Source of the DNA: E44-bin32 sp034430615
GTDB taxonomy: Bacteria; Chloroflexota; Anaerolineae; Anaerolineales; E44-bin32
Direction: 5' to 3'
Assembly: GCA_034430615.1 (NCBI GenBank)
Contig: DAOUEJ010000072.1
Span: 1 to 39,855 of the forward strand
DNA: 39,855 nucleotides
Under the pieces are notes generated by a model that worked only from the letters and a program-made list of their open reading frames with translations, was not told where the DNA came from and did no database searches. The position numbers and the translations under genes are program-made. Below, piece by piece: positions 31,157 to 38,968 of this stretch; the stretch's first letter is position 1, and every line of letters starts with the position of its first letter.

Positions 31157-32044
31157 ATGTCGAAGGAAGTTGGGACTTTCAAGGTCAAAAAAGGCCTGGC
31201 CCAGATGCTCAAGGGCGGCGTGATCATGGATGTTGTTACTGCCGAGCACGCGCGCATCGCCGAAGAGGCAGGTGCGGTAGCAGTAATGGCCCTCGAACGC
31301 GTTCCGGCCGATATCCGCGCCCACGGCGGCGTGGCCCGTATGAGCGATCCGCAGTTGATTGAAGAAATCATGCAGGCGGTCACCATCCCGGTCATGGCGA
31401 AATGCCGCATTGGGCATTTCGTGGAAGCTCAGATTCTGGAAGCCCTTGGCGTCGACTACATCGACGAGTCGGAAGTCCTGACCCCCGCCGATGAGCACAA
31501 CCACATCAACAAGCATGATTTCAAGGTGCCTTTTGTGTGCGGCTGCCGCAACCTGGGCGAGGCGCTCAGGCGCATCGGTGAAGGCGCAGCAATGATCCGC
31601 ACCAAAGGTGAGGCCGGCACGGGCGATGTGGTTGAGGCTGTGCGCCATGCCCGCTCCGTCCTGGGCGCCGTGCGCAAACTCGAAACGATGCCCGAAGATG
31701 AGTTGATGGCTTTCTCTAAGGAGATCGGCGCCCCCTACGAACTGGTCAAGGAGACGCGTGAACTGGGCTGCCTGCCGGTCGTAAACTTCGCTGCCGGCGG
31801 CATCGCTACGCCAGCCGACGCCGCGTTGATGATGCAGCTCGGGGTGGATGGAGTCTTCGTCGGCTCAGGGATCTTCAAGTCAGGTGACCCTGCCCAGCGC
31901 GGCAAGGCGATCGTCGAAGCCGTGACGCACTACAATGACCCGGCCATCCTGGCCGAGATCAGCAAGGGTCTGGGCGAAGCCATGGTCGGCATCGCGGTGA
32001 CCGACCTGCCGGAGGCGGAGCGTCTGGCTGCTCGCGGCTGGTGA
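31157..32044 (+). CDS. pdxS: Pyridoxal 5'-phosphate synthase, PdxS subunit
   Basis: The 295-residue TIM barrel has the conserved Lys region KKGLAQMLKGGVIMDVVTAEHARIAEEAGAVAVMALERVPADIR, AKCRIGHFVEAQILEALGVDYIDESEVLTPAD, RTKGEAGTGDVVEAVRH and VVNFAAGGIATPADAALMMQLGVDGVFVGSGIFKS. It makes PLP from ribose 5-phosphate, glyceraldehyde 3-phosphate and ammonia. ATG 31157 is used because GGAGG (31147-31151) lies 5 bases upstream; the earlier ATG at 31145 overlaps that site. It leads a six-gene operon. Confidence 0.97.
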   Translation: MSKEVGTFKVKKGLAQMLKGGVIMDVVTAEHARIAEEAGAVAVMALERVPADIRAHGGVARMSDPQLIEEIMQAVTIPVMAKCRIGHFVEAQILEALGVDYIDESEVLTPADEHNHINKHDFKVPFVCGCRNLGEALRRIGEGAAMIRTKGEAGTGDVVEAVRHARSVLGAVRKLETMPEDELMAFSKEIGAPYELVKETRELGCLPVVNFAAGGIATPADAALMMQLGVDGVFVGSGIFKSGDPAQRGKAIVEAVTHYNDPAILAEISKGLGEAMVGIAVTDLPEAERLAARGW

Positions 32045-32053
32045 CGCCGACCG

Positions 32054-32575
32054 ATGAAGGAGTCCATGCCGGATCCACGCAGCAAGATGAGGCGGCAGGA
32101 CCGGGCGGTGATCAACCCGTCCGAACTGCGTGTGCTGCTGGAGCGCAGCCAGTTTGGCACCCTGGCCACCTCGCTCGACTCCCAACCCTACCAGAACATC
32201 AACCTTTTCTGGTTTGACGCCGAACACGAGCGCATCTACTTCCACACTGCTCTTGAAGGCCGTACCCGGACCAATATCGAGGCCAACCCGCATGTATGTT
32301 TCAGCGTGGCCGAGATGGGCCGCCTGCTCCCCGCCGATACCGCGCTCGAGTTCAGCGTCGAATACGCCAGCGTGATCACTTTCGGGCAGGCTCGCATCGT
32401 CGAGGATGAGCAGGAAGCGCACAGCGGGCTGCAAGGCCTGCTGGACAAGTATTTCCCGGACCTAAAGCCGGGCGTACACTACCGGCCAATCATGGACGAT
32501 GAACTCAAGCAAACGGCGGTGTACGCCATCGACATCGAAAGCATGAGCGGGAAACGCAAGGCGGTCGCGCCATGA
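32054..32575 (+). CDS. Nim-like pyridoxamine 5'-phosphate oxidase-fold flavoprotein
   Basis: The 173-residue protein begins (after a short lead) MRRQDRAVINPSELRVLLERSQFGTLAT. This is the pattern of NimA/PPOX-type split-barrel proteins, which start MRRxDR and bind FMN; a C-terminal GVHYRPIMDDELKQTAVYAIDIESMSGKR fits the same group. Members include nitroimidazole reductases and enzymes of vitamin B6 or F420/flavin chemistry. It sits between pdxS and pdxT, so a role in PLP salvage or protection is attractive. A second ATG at 32066 has AAGGAG only 3 bases before it, so the start is uncertain. It overlaps pdxT by 4 bases. Confidence 0.85.
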   Translation: MKESMPDPRSKMRRQDRAVINPSELRVLLERSQFGTLATSLDSQPYQNINLFWFDAEHERIYFHTALEGRTRTNIEANPHVCFSVAEMGRLLPADTALEFSVEYASVITFGQARIVEDEQEAHSGLQGLLDKYFPDLKPGVHYRPIMDDELKQTAVYAIDIESMSGKRKAVAP

Positions 32576-33162
32576 AGGTGGGCGTCCTAGCGCTGCAAGG
32601 CGACTTTCACGAGCACCGCACCCTCCTTGACCAGTTGGGGGTGGAGAGCAGCGAAGTCAGGCTTCCGGCCCAGCTCGGCGGGCTTGATGCTCTGATCATC
32701 CCCGGCGGCGAATCGACAACGATCGGCAAGCTGGCCCAGGAGTACGCATTGATCGAGCCGCTGCGCAGGTTCGGGAACATACATCCAATCTGGGGAACCT
32801 GCGCTGGCGCGATTTTCCTCTCGCGCGGCACCCAGCGGGAACAGCCGCTGCTTGGGTTGATGGACATCACGGTGGAACGCAATGCATTTGGCCGACAAAT
32901 CGCCAGCTTCGAGGCCGACTTGGACGTGCCGGTCCTTCCAGAACCGGGACGCCCCTTCCCGGCCGTCTTTATTCGCGCTCCCTTGATTGAGCGGGTTGGC
33001 GAGGATGTAGAAGTAATCGCCCGGGTTGACCCCAGCGATCAACAGGATTCGGGCAGGATCGTTGCAGCCAGAGAAGGGCATTTCCTGGCGACCAGCTTCC
33101 ATCCCGAATTAACTAAGGACATTCGCTTTCACCAATATTTTCTTGGATTCGTGAACGGTTGA
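32572..33162 (+). CDS. pdxT: Pyridoxal 5'-phosphate synthase glutaminase subunit PdxT
   Basis: The 196-residue class I glutaminase has VGVLALQGDFHEH, LIIPGGESTTIGKL, the nucleophile elbow GTCAGAIFLSRG (Cys about 81), ERNAFGRQIASFEADL and a SFHPELTKD ending with catalytic His and Glu. It frees ammonia from glutamine and channels it to PdxS. The start overlaps the PPOX stop (ATGA). Confidence 0.96.
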   Translation: MKVGVLALQGDFHEHRTLLDQLGVESSEVRLPAQLGGLDALIIPGGESTTIGKLAQEYALIEPLRRFGNIHPIWGTCAGAIFLSRGTQREQPLLGLMDITVERNAFGRQIASFEADLDVPVLPEPGRPFPAVFIRAPLIERVGEDVEVIARVDPSDQQDSGRIVAAREGHFLATSFHPELTKDIRFHQYFLGFVNG

Positions 33163-33165
33163 ATA

Positions 33166-34140
33166 ATGGTTGTCCGACCCTTTGATTGGCGCGATCTCGT
33201 ATTGCTGCACCGTACGCGTCATCGCGGCGTTTGTCTCGACTCGCGCCTGGCGCTTACCAGCGGCCCGCAGGCAATCCAGAACGCGCTAGCGGATGCTTTC
33301 ATCCCGGGCAACCGGGCCGCGCTGACGCTCGTCATGCGCTCCTCCAACCCTGGCGAACAATCCGCAATCGGGCAGCTGCTCATCAGCGATGATCGGCAGC
33401 AAGCCCAGATTGCGTACATCAGCCCTTCTGACGCGCTCGATGATCTGGCTGGGCTCCAACTTCTTGATGGCCTGGCGCGCGCCGCGGGCGAGCGTGGGGT
33501 GCAGATGCTCGTGGCGGAGGTCGGTGAGTCGGATGCCCATTTCGAGGCATTGCGCAAAGCCGGGTTCGCGATCTTCGCCCGCCAGCGATTGTGGCGCTTG
33601 GATCAGAGCCTCGGAACAAAACCTCCCGGGCGTGAAGAATACTGGCGGCCTGTCACAGCCAACGACCGGATCTCCATCCATGGTCTCTACATGAACCTTG
33701 TCCCCGCACTGGTTCAGCAGGTAGAACGGCCTCCGACCGAGAATCGTCTCGGTTTGATGTACTGTGAGGAAGGCGAAGCGCTTGGGTATTTGGATGTGCA
33801 GCGCGGCCCGAATGGGATCTGGGTCCAACCGTACTTCCATCCGGCGGCCGCGCTGAGTGACGAATTAATGGCCGACTTCATCCACTCCTTGATGGGAGCG
33901 GGCAGCAACCCGCTCTATGTCTGCGTTCGCTCATACCAGGGTGGACTCGGTGGTCCACTCGAGCGGCTCGGGCTGCAGCCATACGCGGATCAAGCCGTGA
34001 TGGTAAAGCGCCTTGCGGCCCGCATTCCCCGGGCTGTGGAGCAGGTCCTCCCGGCTATGGATGGCACCCAGGCCGAACCGACGGCGCCGTTTGCGTCGAT
34101 CGAACACCATAACCCATACTCAAAGACATCATCACTATGA
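33166..34140 (+). CDS. GNAT-like two-domain protein of unknown substrate
   Basis: The 324-residue soluble protein resembles two tandem acetyltransferase folds. The first half has VVRPFDWRDLVLLHRTR, IGQLLISDDRQQAQIAYISP, LLDGLARAAGERGVQMLVAEVGE and AHFEALRKAGFAIFARQRLWRL, in typical GNAT order. The second half (GRLGLM-like YCEEGEALGYLDVQRGPNGIWVQPYFHP, LERLGLQPYADQAVMVKRL) looks like a degenerate second copy. No clear acetyl-CoA P-loop (RxxGxG/A) is seen, so activity is uncertain. The start is 3 bases after pdxT; the stop overlaps the next gene by 4 bases. It probably belongs to the pdx operon. Confidence 0.7.
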   Translation: MVVRPFDWRDLVLLHRTRHRGVCLDSRLALTSGPQAIQNALADAFIPGNRAALTLVMRSSNPGEQSAIGQLLISDDRQQAQIAYISPSDALDDLAGLQLLDGLARAAGERGVQMLVAEVGESDAHFEALRKAGFAIFARQRLWRLDQSLGTKPPGREEYWRPVTANDRISIHGLYMNLVPALVQQVERPPTENRLGLMYCEEGEALGYLDVQRGPNGIWVQPYFHPAAALSDELMADFIHSLMGAGSNPLYVCVRSYQGGLGGPLERLGLQPYADQAVMVKRLAARIPRAVEQVLPAMDGTQAEPTAPFASIEHHNPYSKTSSL

Positions 34141-35732
34141 CCCAACAAAAGGTAACCGACAATTTAGATGTGTTCATGGCGATCCTGCCGTCTAAAATTC
34201 GCGAGCCCCTGGCCGAGGTCAATCGTCCCGAGGATTTGCTGGAGGTAATCCTCGACCTGGGTCGCGTGCCAACGGCGCGCTACACCGATGGAGAGATTGC
34301 CCTCTCCCAGGTCGAGGTTGACGCCCAGGACCTGGAGTTCGTCGTGTCACGCATCGGTGAGTTTGACGCCGATAACCGGGCCGGGATGGAACGCACGCTG
34401 CACCGCATCGCTGCCATCCGCAACCGGCACGAGGACATCGTGGGTCTGACCTGCCGTGTGGGACGCGCCGTCTTCGGTACGATTGAGATCATCGAGGATC
34501 TCATCACCGGTGGAAGCAGCATCCTGCTCCTGGGCCGGCCGGGGGTCGGCAAGACGACCATGCTGCGCGAAGCGGCCCGCATCCTGGCCGAGGGCAAGCG
34601 GGTCGTGATCGTGGATACCTCGAACGAGATCGCCGGTGATGGTGATGTGCCTCATCCGGCCATCGGTCGGGCGCGCCGCATGCAGGTCCGCGTCCCGAAT
34701 CTCCAGCACGAGGTGATGATCGAGGCAGTGGAAAACCACAACCCCGAAGTGATCGTCATCGACGAAATCGGGCGTGAACTGGAGGCTGCCGCAGCGCGCA
34801 CGATTGCCGAGCGCGGCGTGCAGTTGATTGGCACAGCCCACGGTAACTCGCTCGAGAACCTGCTGCTTAACCCAACACTATCCGACCTGATCGGCGGGAT
34901 CGAATCCGTTACGCTATCCGACGAGGAAGCCCGGCGGCGGGGCACACAGAAGACCGTGCTCGAGCGCCGCGCTGCGCCCACCTTCGACGTGCTGATCGAG
35001 ATCCAGGACCGCGAGCGTCTGGCTATTCACAAGGACGTGTCGGCCGCCGTGGATGGAATGCTGCGTGGCCAGCCCGTATTGCCCGAACTGCGCTACCGGG
35101 ACAATGAAGGCCAAGTCAAGGTCGAGGCCTCCACTTCGCCGGGACGCACAGCGGCCAGCGGTGCATCAGGCTACCGCCGACAAGCCGCACTGCCCACGGC
35201 CGCCCGTGATGAAAATGGCGATCTTCCCTTCTCGCCCACACCACCACATATGCCGGGCACGCCGCTGACGCCGATCCGCATCTACCCCTATGGGGTCGCC
35301 CGCAACCGCCTGCGACAGGCATCAAAACGACTGCGCGTTCCGGCCAACCTGGTCGACACGATCGCAGAGGCCGAGGTTCTCGTTACGCTGCGATCGTACT
35401 ACCGCAAACGCCAGCGTGCGATCAAGGACGCCGAAAACCGGCGCATGCCGGTCTACGTGTTGCGCGCCAATACCGTCAACCAGATGGAAGGCTTTCTGAG
35501 CGAACTCTTTAATCTGGAGGCGGTCGCCAGTGGCGATCTGGCCATGGATCGCGGTCTGGATGAGGCCCAGCAGGCAATCCAGGACGTGCTTGACGGCGCA
35601 CACTCCATCGACCTGACCCCCGCTTCGTCCTATGTGCGGCGGCTGCAGCACCAGATGGCACGCCAGGCGAACTTGATCTCGCACTCCTACGGCAAGGAAC
35701 CACGGCGCCGGGTGAGGATATTCCGCAGTTGA
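34137..35732 (+). CDS. R3H-domain AAA ATPase (SpoIIIAA/Ycf45-like)
   Basis: The 531-residue protein has an N-terminal region (about 1-100) and a RecA/AAA ATPase core: Walker A LLLGRPGVGKTTMLREAARI (Lys about 139), VVIVDTSNEIAGDGDVPHPAIGRARRMQV and Walker B HNPEVIVIDEIGRELEAAAARTIAERGVQLIGTAHG. This matches SpoIIIAA and the plastid-related Ycf45 family. A linker (about 325-375) is followed by a helical segment and a C-terminal R3H-like nucleic-acid-binding motif (YVRRLQHQMARQANLISHSYG, with RxxxH). It likely binds single-stranded nucleic acid in an ATP-dependent way. It overlaps its neighbours at both ends. Confidence 0.88.
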   Translation: MTQQKVTDNLDVFMAILPSKIREPLAEVNRPEDLLEVILDLGRVPTARYTDGEIALSQVEVDAQDLEFVVSRIGEFDADNRAGMERTLHRIAAIRNRHEDIVGLTCRVGRAVFGTIEIIEDLITGGSSILLLGRPGVGKTTMLREAARILAEGKRVVIVDTSNEIAGDGDVPHPAIGRARRMQVRVPNLQHEVMIEAVENHNPEVIVIDEIGRELEAAAARTIAERGVQLIGTAHGNSLENLLLNPTLSDLIGGIESVTLSDEEARRRGTQKTVLERRAAPTFDVLIEIQDRERLAIHKDVSAAVDGMLRGQPVLPELRYRDNEGQVKVEASTSPGRTAASGASGYRRQAALPTAARDENGDLPFSPTPPHMPGTPLTPIRIYPYGVARNRLRQASKRLRVPANLVDTIAEAEVLVTLRSYYRKRQRAIKDAENRRMPVYVLRANTVNQMEGFLSELFNLEAVASGDLAMDRGLDEAQQAIQDVLDGAHSIDLTPASSYVRRLQHQMARQANLISHSYGKEPRRRVRIFRS

Positions 35733-36355
35733 AAGCCTTTATAACACTTGAGGGCCCCGAAGGCGGAGGCAAGACGCTGCAGGCCAGACTCCTGGCGAAC
35801 TACCTCCAGTCGCTCGGCCACCAGGTTGTCCTCTCACGCGAGCCAGGCGGCACCGCGATCGGCGATCAAATCCGCAAAGTCCTCACGCTGCTCGATAACA
35901 CCGCCATGAATGCGTGCACCGAGTTTCTGCTCTTCTCCGCCTCGCGTGCCCAGTTGGTCAATGAACTAATTCGACCACAGCTCGAAGCGGACAAGATCGT
36001 AATTTGCGATCGATTCTACGACTCGTCGCTAGCCTACCAGGGTTTCGGACAGGGGCTTGATCTTGACATGCTGCGCCAGGTTACGGAATTTGCCACGGGC
36101 GGGTTGGTGCCTGACCTGACGCTACTGCTCGACCTCGACGTCGAGCATGGCCTACGCCGGCGTGAGTCCGGCGGGAATTGGAACCGGCTCGATGCCTACA
36201 ACGTGGCATTCCACCGGCGTGTGCGAGAGGGCTACATGAAGCTGGCAAAGCAGGAGGCGGATCGCTGGGTCGTAATCGACGCCAGCCTTGAAGTGGGTGC
36301 CGTTGAAATCGCCATTCGCCAGGCGACGGATTGCTTTATGCAGCGTCAGGCCTGA
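35729..36355 (+). CDS. tmk: Thymidylate kinase
   Basis: The 208-residue protein has FITLEGPEGGGKTLQARLL (P loop), VVLSREPGGTAIGDQIRKVL with the RExGGT motif, ICDRFYDSSLAYQGFGQGLD (DRY/F motif) and a lid region around GLRRRESGGNWNRLD. It phosphorylates dTMP to dTDP for DNA synthesis. The start is TTG at 35729, overlapping the previous stop (TTGA), with GAGGA about 10 bases upstream. It is the last gene of the coupled pdxS operon. A downstream holB is usual in many bacteria but is absent here. Confidence 0.95.
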   Translation: MKAFITLEGPEGGGKTLQARLLANYLQSLGHQVVLSREPGGTAIGDQIRKVLTLLDNTAMNACTEFLLFSASRAQLVNELIRPQLEADKIVICDRFYDSSLAYQGFGQGLDLDMLRQVTEFATGGLVPDLTLLLDLDVEHGLRRRESGGNWNRLDAYNVAFHRRVREGYMKLAKQEADRWVVIDASLEVGAVEIAIRQATDCFMQRQA

Positions 36356-36411
36356 TTCAACCAAACCGACGGGCCTGCATCCAAAACACAAGGCGGGGCT
36401 TACAAATCACC

Positions 36412-37047
36412 ATGATTACACTGCTATGCTACGGCGATTCAAACACCTGGGGTTCGACGCCCGGAACGGGTGAGCGCTATGCTCGCGACGTGCGCTGGCC
36501 GTGTGTGCTGCAGATTGAACTCGGCTCCGAATTTCTCGTCATCGAAGAGGGCTTGAGCGGTCGTACAACGGTCTGGGACGACCCGATCGAGGGTCACAAG
36601 AACGGACGCACCTACCTCTTACCCTGCCTGCAATCCCACCAACCGCTCGACCTGGTGATCCTGATGCTGGGGACGAATGATCTTAAGCTTCGATTTTCGG
36701 TCTCAGCCAGGGATATCGCCAAAGGGATTGGTGTGCTGCTGAAGGACATTCAACACAGCGGCGCCGGCTTGAACGGCACCGCTCCCCCGGTCCTATTGAT
36801 CGCACCGCCGCCGCTGAAGCCGCTGACGGATAATGCCGAATCCTTTGAGGGCGGCGAGGGGAAATCAACACACCTGGATGATTACTTCGCCGCGGTTGCT
36901 GTGGAGTGGGGCGCGGACTTCTTGAATGCTGGCTAGGTGATCGAGTCAAGCGCCATCGACGGCCTGCACTTTGAGCCCGAAGCGCATCGTAAACTGGCCC
37001 TCGATATTGCCCGCATGATTCCCAATCGTTTTCAGATCCCGGCCTGA
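36412..37047 (+). pseudogene. SGNH/GDSL hydrolase interrupted by an in-frame TAG
   Basis: The frame MITLLCYGDSNTWGSTPGTGERYARDVRWP carries the GDS nucleophile (block I), and EEGLSGRTT and LGTNDLK (block III) follow. At 36934-36936 the frame meets TAG. It then continues open for 36 residues with VIESSAIDGLHFEPEAHRKLALDIARMI to a TGA at 37045-37047. That second part holds the DGLH block V with the catalytic Asp and His. Relatives normally have Glu where the TAG lies, so one GAG-to-TAG change would explain it. The truncated 174-residue product lacks the Asp-His pair. Readthrough or a sequencing error are alternatives. Confidence 0.85.
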
Positions 37048-37066
37048 AGCTGCAATGGTCGACCCT

Positions 37067-37441
37067 TTAGAAGTCGTCGCTTGCCCCCAGGTCTGGCATC
37101 GTAGCTTCAATCTCTTCCGGGCTTTCACCTGATTCGAGCCGATCTACGACTTCATTGAATTCAGCGGGTAGTTCTTCTCCCAATTCCGAGCCCATCTGAC
37201 GCATCATGCGCGCCATCGAGCGCGGATCGTTTTCATCCACATCGCCCCAGGCGGACGGATCGCCCAGCGTATCGAGCCTGGACCCTTCCGAGCGCGCGAC
37301 CCGTACCCGCTGCAGTATGCGGGATAGTTCCTCGCTGCCGCAGGATGGACAGTGAACGGCTTCTTCCCCATAGGCCGCGTAGGTTTGATAGATCGATACC
37401 CGCTTGCCGCATGCCCGGCAGCGGTAGTCATACATTGGCAT
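37067..37441 (-). CDS. FmdB-type zinc ribbon protein
   Basis: The 124-residue protein starts MPMYDYRCRACGKRVSIYQTYAAYGEEAVHCPSCGSEELSRILQRV, the FmdB/CxxC_CXXC_SSSS zinc ribbon with two CxxC pairs. An acidic, probably flexible tail follows with a helical RSMARMMRQMGSELGEELPAEFNEVVDRLESGESPEEIEATMPDL segment. FmdB proteins were first linked to regulation of formamidase or amidase genes; the role here is unknown. ATG 37441 follows GGAGGG. The longer frame to 37630 runs antisense through gmk and is rejected. It is divergent from gmk and convergent with the broken SGNH gene. Confidence 0.87.
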   Translation of the reverse strand: MPMYDYRCRACGKRVSIYQTYAAYGEEAVHCPSCGSEELSRILQRVRVARSEGSRLDTLGDPSAWGDVDENDPRSMARMMRQMGSELGEELPAEFNEVVDRLESGESPEEIEATMPDLGASDDF

Positions 37442-37460
37442 GGTTCCCTCCGCTAAATAG

Positions 37461-37489
37461 ATTATACTGACCCGACCCGCAGGCATCAA
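37461..37489. promoter_or_regulatory. Divergent promoter with interlocked -10 boxes (fmdB-like / gmk)
   Basis: On the minus strand, TTGATG (37489-37484), 17 bases and TATAAT (37466-37461) serve the zinc-ribbon gene. On the plus strand, TATACT (37463-37468) shares four bases with that box and lies 25 bases before the gmk ATG. No clear plus-strand -35 is seen. Only one polymerase could bind at a time. Confidence 0.65.
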
Positions 37490-37493
37490 CGCA

Positions 37494-38111
37494 ATGCAAG
37501 AAGACCTCATCGAACGCCAGCAACGACCTCTCCTGATTGTCATCTCCGGACCTTCAGGCGTGGGCAAGGATACTGTCCTGCAGCGCATGAAGGAGCGTGG
37601 GATGCCGATGCATTTCGTCGTCACCGCCACGACGCGTCCGCAGCGCGAGGGCGAAGTGCAAGGGGTGGACTATTACTTCGTCAGCCGCGAGCAATTCGCA
37701 GAGATGATTGAGAACCACGACTTGCTCGAATATGCCATCGTATACGATGACTACAAGGGAATCCCGAAGTCGCACGTGCGTGAGGCCTTCCAGAGCGGGA
37801 CGGACGTGGTCATGCGCCTCGACGTGCAGGGCGCAGAGACGATCCGCAAGCTCTACCCGCAAGCCCTGTTGATCTTCCTCTCAACCCGCAACGAGGAGGA
37901 GCTTGTGCGGCGCCTGGAAGCCCGCAAGACGGAAACCGCAGAAAATCTCAAGCTGCGCATCGCCACCGCCCGGCAGGAACTGCGCCGGGTGGAAATGTTC
38001 GACTACTACGTGATCAACGCCGACAACCAACTGGACACGACAGTAGACACAATTGTAGCCATCGTCCGGGCCGAGCATCACCGCAGCGACCCGCGCCAGG
38101 TCGAGCTTTGA
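37494..38111 (+). CDS. gmk: Guanylate kinase
   Basis: The 205-residue protein has LLIVISGPSGVGKDTVLQRM (P loop), VTATTRPQREGEVQGVDYYFVSREQF with the GMP-binding TTRxxRxGExxGxDYxF motif, EYAIVYDDYKGIPKSHV and VVMRLDVQGAETIRKLYPQALLIFL. It phosphorylates GMP to GDP. Asp after the P-loop Lys is a tolerated variant because Thr follows. The ATG at 37494 is 19 bases after the predicted RNA start; no strong ribosome-binding site is seen. Its stop overlaps the rhomboid start. Confidence 0.95.
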   Translation: MQEDLIERQQRPLLIVISGPSGVGKDTVLQRMKERGMPMHFVVTATTRPQREGEVQGVDYYFVSREQFAEMIENHDLLEYAIVYDDYKGIPKSHVREAFQSGTDVVMRLDVQGAETIRKLYPQALLIFLSTRNEEELVRRLEARKTETAENLKLRIATARQELRRVEMFDYYVINADNQLDTTVDTIVAIVRAEHHRSDPRQVEL

Positions 38112-38872
38112 GCGCGAGCGCTGATCTTCCGCCCCAGGGGCAGCCCGCACCCCACTCCCGGACTTTGAGCGCCAACATTGGACGCTTCCGGGGAAGCTTT
38201 GGCCTGATCGGGTTCACCGTGCTGGTCTTTGCTGCCCAGTGGCTGAGTCTCACGTTGACCGGCTCGGATTTGCTGCTGGAGTGGGGCGCAAAATCACGTC
38301 CGGAGATGGCGGCCGGCCAGGTCTGGCGCTTCGTGACGCCGATCTTTCTGCACGTCAGCTTGCTCCACCTGCTGGTAAATATGTACTCGCTGTATGCCAT
38401 CGGACCGGCCGTCGAGCGTTTCTTTGGCACACCTCGCTTCATAGCGCTATACCTTTTGAGCGGGATCTCGGGCGTGCTTTTCAGCCTGGCGTTCAGCCCG
38501 TTCCCCTCGGCCGGCGCCTCCGGCTCGATCTTCGGCCTGCTCGGAGCCCTGGCGGCTTTCCTGTATCTGCACCGCACCCTGTTCGGACGCTTTGGACGAC
38601 TGCAGTTGCGTCAATTGATCGTGGTCGCAGTCCTGAACTTGGCACTGGGTTTGATGCCCGGGATCGACAACTGGGGCCACGTTGGTGGGCTCGTGGCCGG
38701 CGTGGTGCTTGCCTGGTCGATCGGCCCCATATTTCGTGTCGTCTGGCTGGCGCCCGAGCAGGGTCAGCTTGTTGATCAGCGTCCGTGGCGCGATGTACGT
38801 GCCAGCACGCTCGTGGCGGCTGGCGCGCTTTCCGGTTTGGCGCTTGTGGCTCTCTTTCTCCCTGCGCCATAG
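38108..38872 (+). CDS. Rhomboid-family intramembrane serine protease
   Basis: The 254-residue protein has about six to seven hydrophobic helices. It shows the rhomboid signatures WRFVTPIFLHVSLLHLLVNMYSLYAIGPAVERFFG, AGASGSIFGLLGALAAFLY (GxSG with the catalytic Ser) and NWGHVGGLVAGVVLAW (catalytic His). It cleaves membrane proteins within the bilayer. The start is TTG 38108, overlapping the gmk stop (TTGA), which makes it translationally coupled to gmk. The substrate is unknown. Confidence 0.93.
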   Translation: MSASADLPPQGQPAPHSRTLSANIGRFRGSFGLIGFTVLVFAAQWLSLTLTGSDLLLEWGAKSRPEMAAGQVWRFVTPIFLHVSLLHLLVNMYSLYAIGPAVERFFGTPRFIALYLLSGISGVLFSLAFSPFPSAGASGSIFGLLGALAAFLYLHRTLFGRFGRLQLRQLIVVAVLNLALGLMPGIDNWGHVGGLVAGVVLAWSIGPIFRVVWLAPEQGQLVDQRPWRDVRASTLVAAGALSGLALVALFLPAP

Positions 38873-38904
38873 GAGCACTTGCCGCCTGTGGCAGGGAAGA
38901 ATAA

Positions 38905-38934
38905 TTGACACCCTCTCCGCGCGCCACTTATAAT
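38905..38934 (+). promoter_or_regulatory. Consensus promoter TTGACA-N18-TATAAT
   Basis: Perfect -35 (38905-38910) and -10 (38929-38934) hexamers, 18 bases apart, drive the flavoprotein gene. This is the closest match to consensus in the window and predicts strong expression. Confidence 0.9.
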
Positions 38935-38949
38935 CGCTCAACTCACTGC

Positions 38950-38964
38950 AAGGAGTCCTACTCC
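38950..38964 (+). promoter_or_regulatory. Ribosome-binding site inside a small hairpin
   Basis: AAGGAG (38950-38955) is 13 bases from the ATG at 38969, longer than usual. GGAGT (38952-38956) pairs with ACTCC (38960-38964) over a 3-base loop, so the site can be hidden in RNA. The hairpin may lower or tune translation. Confidence 0.45.
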
Positions 38965-38968
38965 ATCT

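Noticed and set aside
30989..31648. N-terminal extension of the GntR frame antisense to pdxS
   Set aside because: The region is pdxS on the other strand, and the GntR domain starts normally at 30988.
32054..32575. Calling the PPOX gene pdxH
   Set aside because: The MRRxDR start fits Nim-like proteins better than true PNP oxidases; the gene symbol would overstate the evidence.
37560..37590. Asp following the P-loop Lys in guanylate kinase
   Set aside because: A Thr follows and other motifs are intact, so it is an ordinary family variant.
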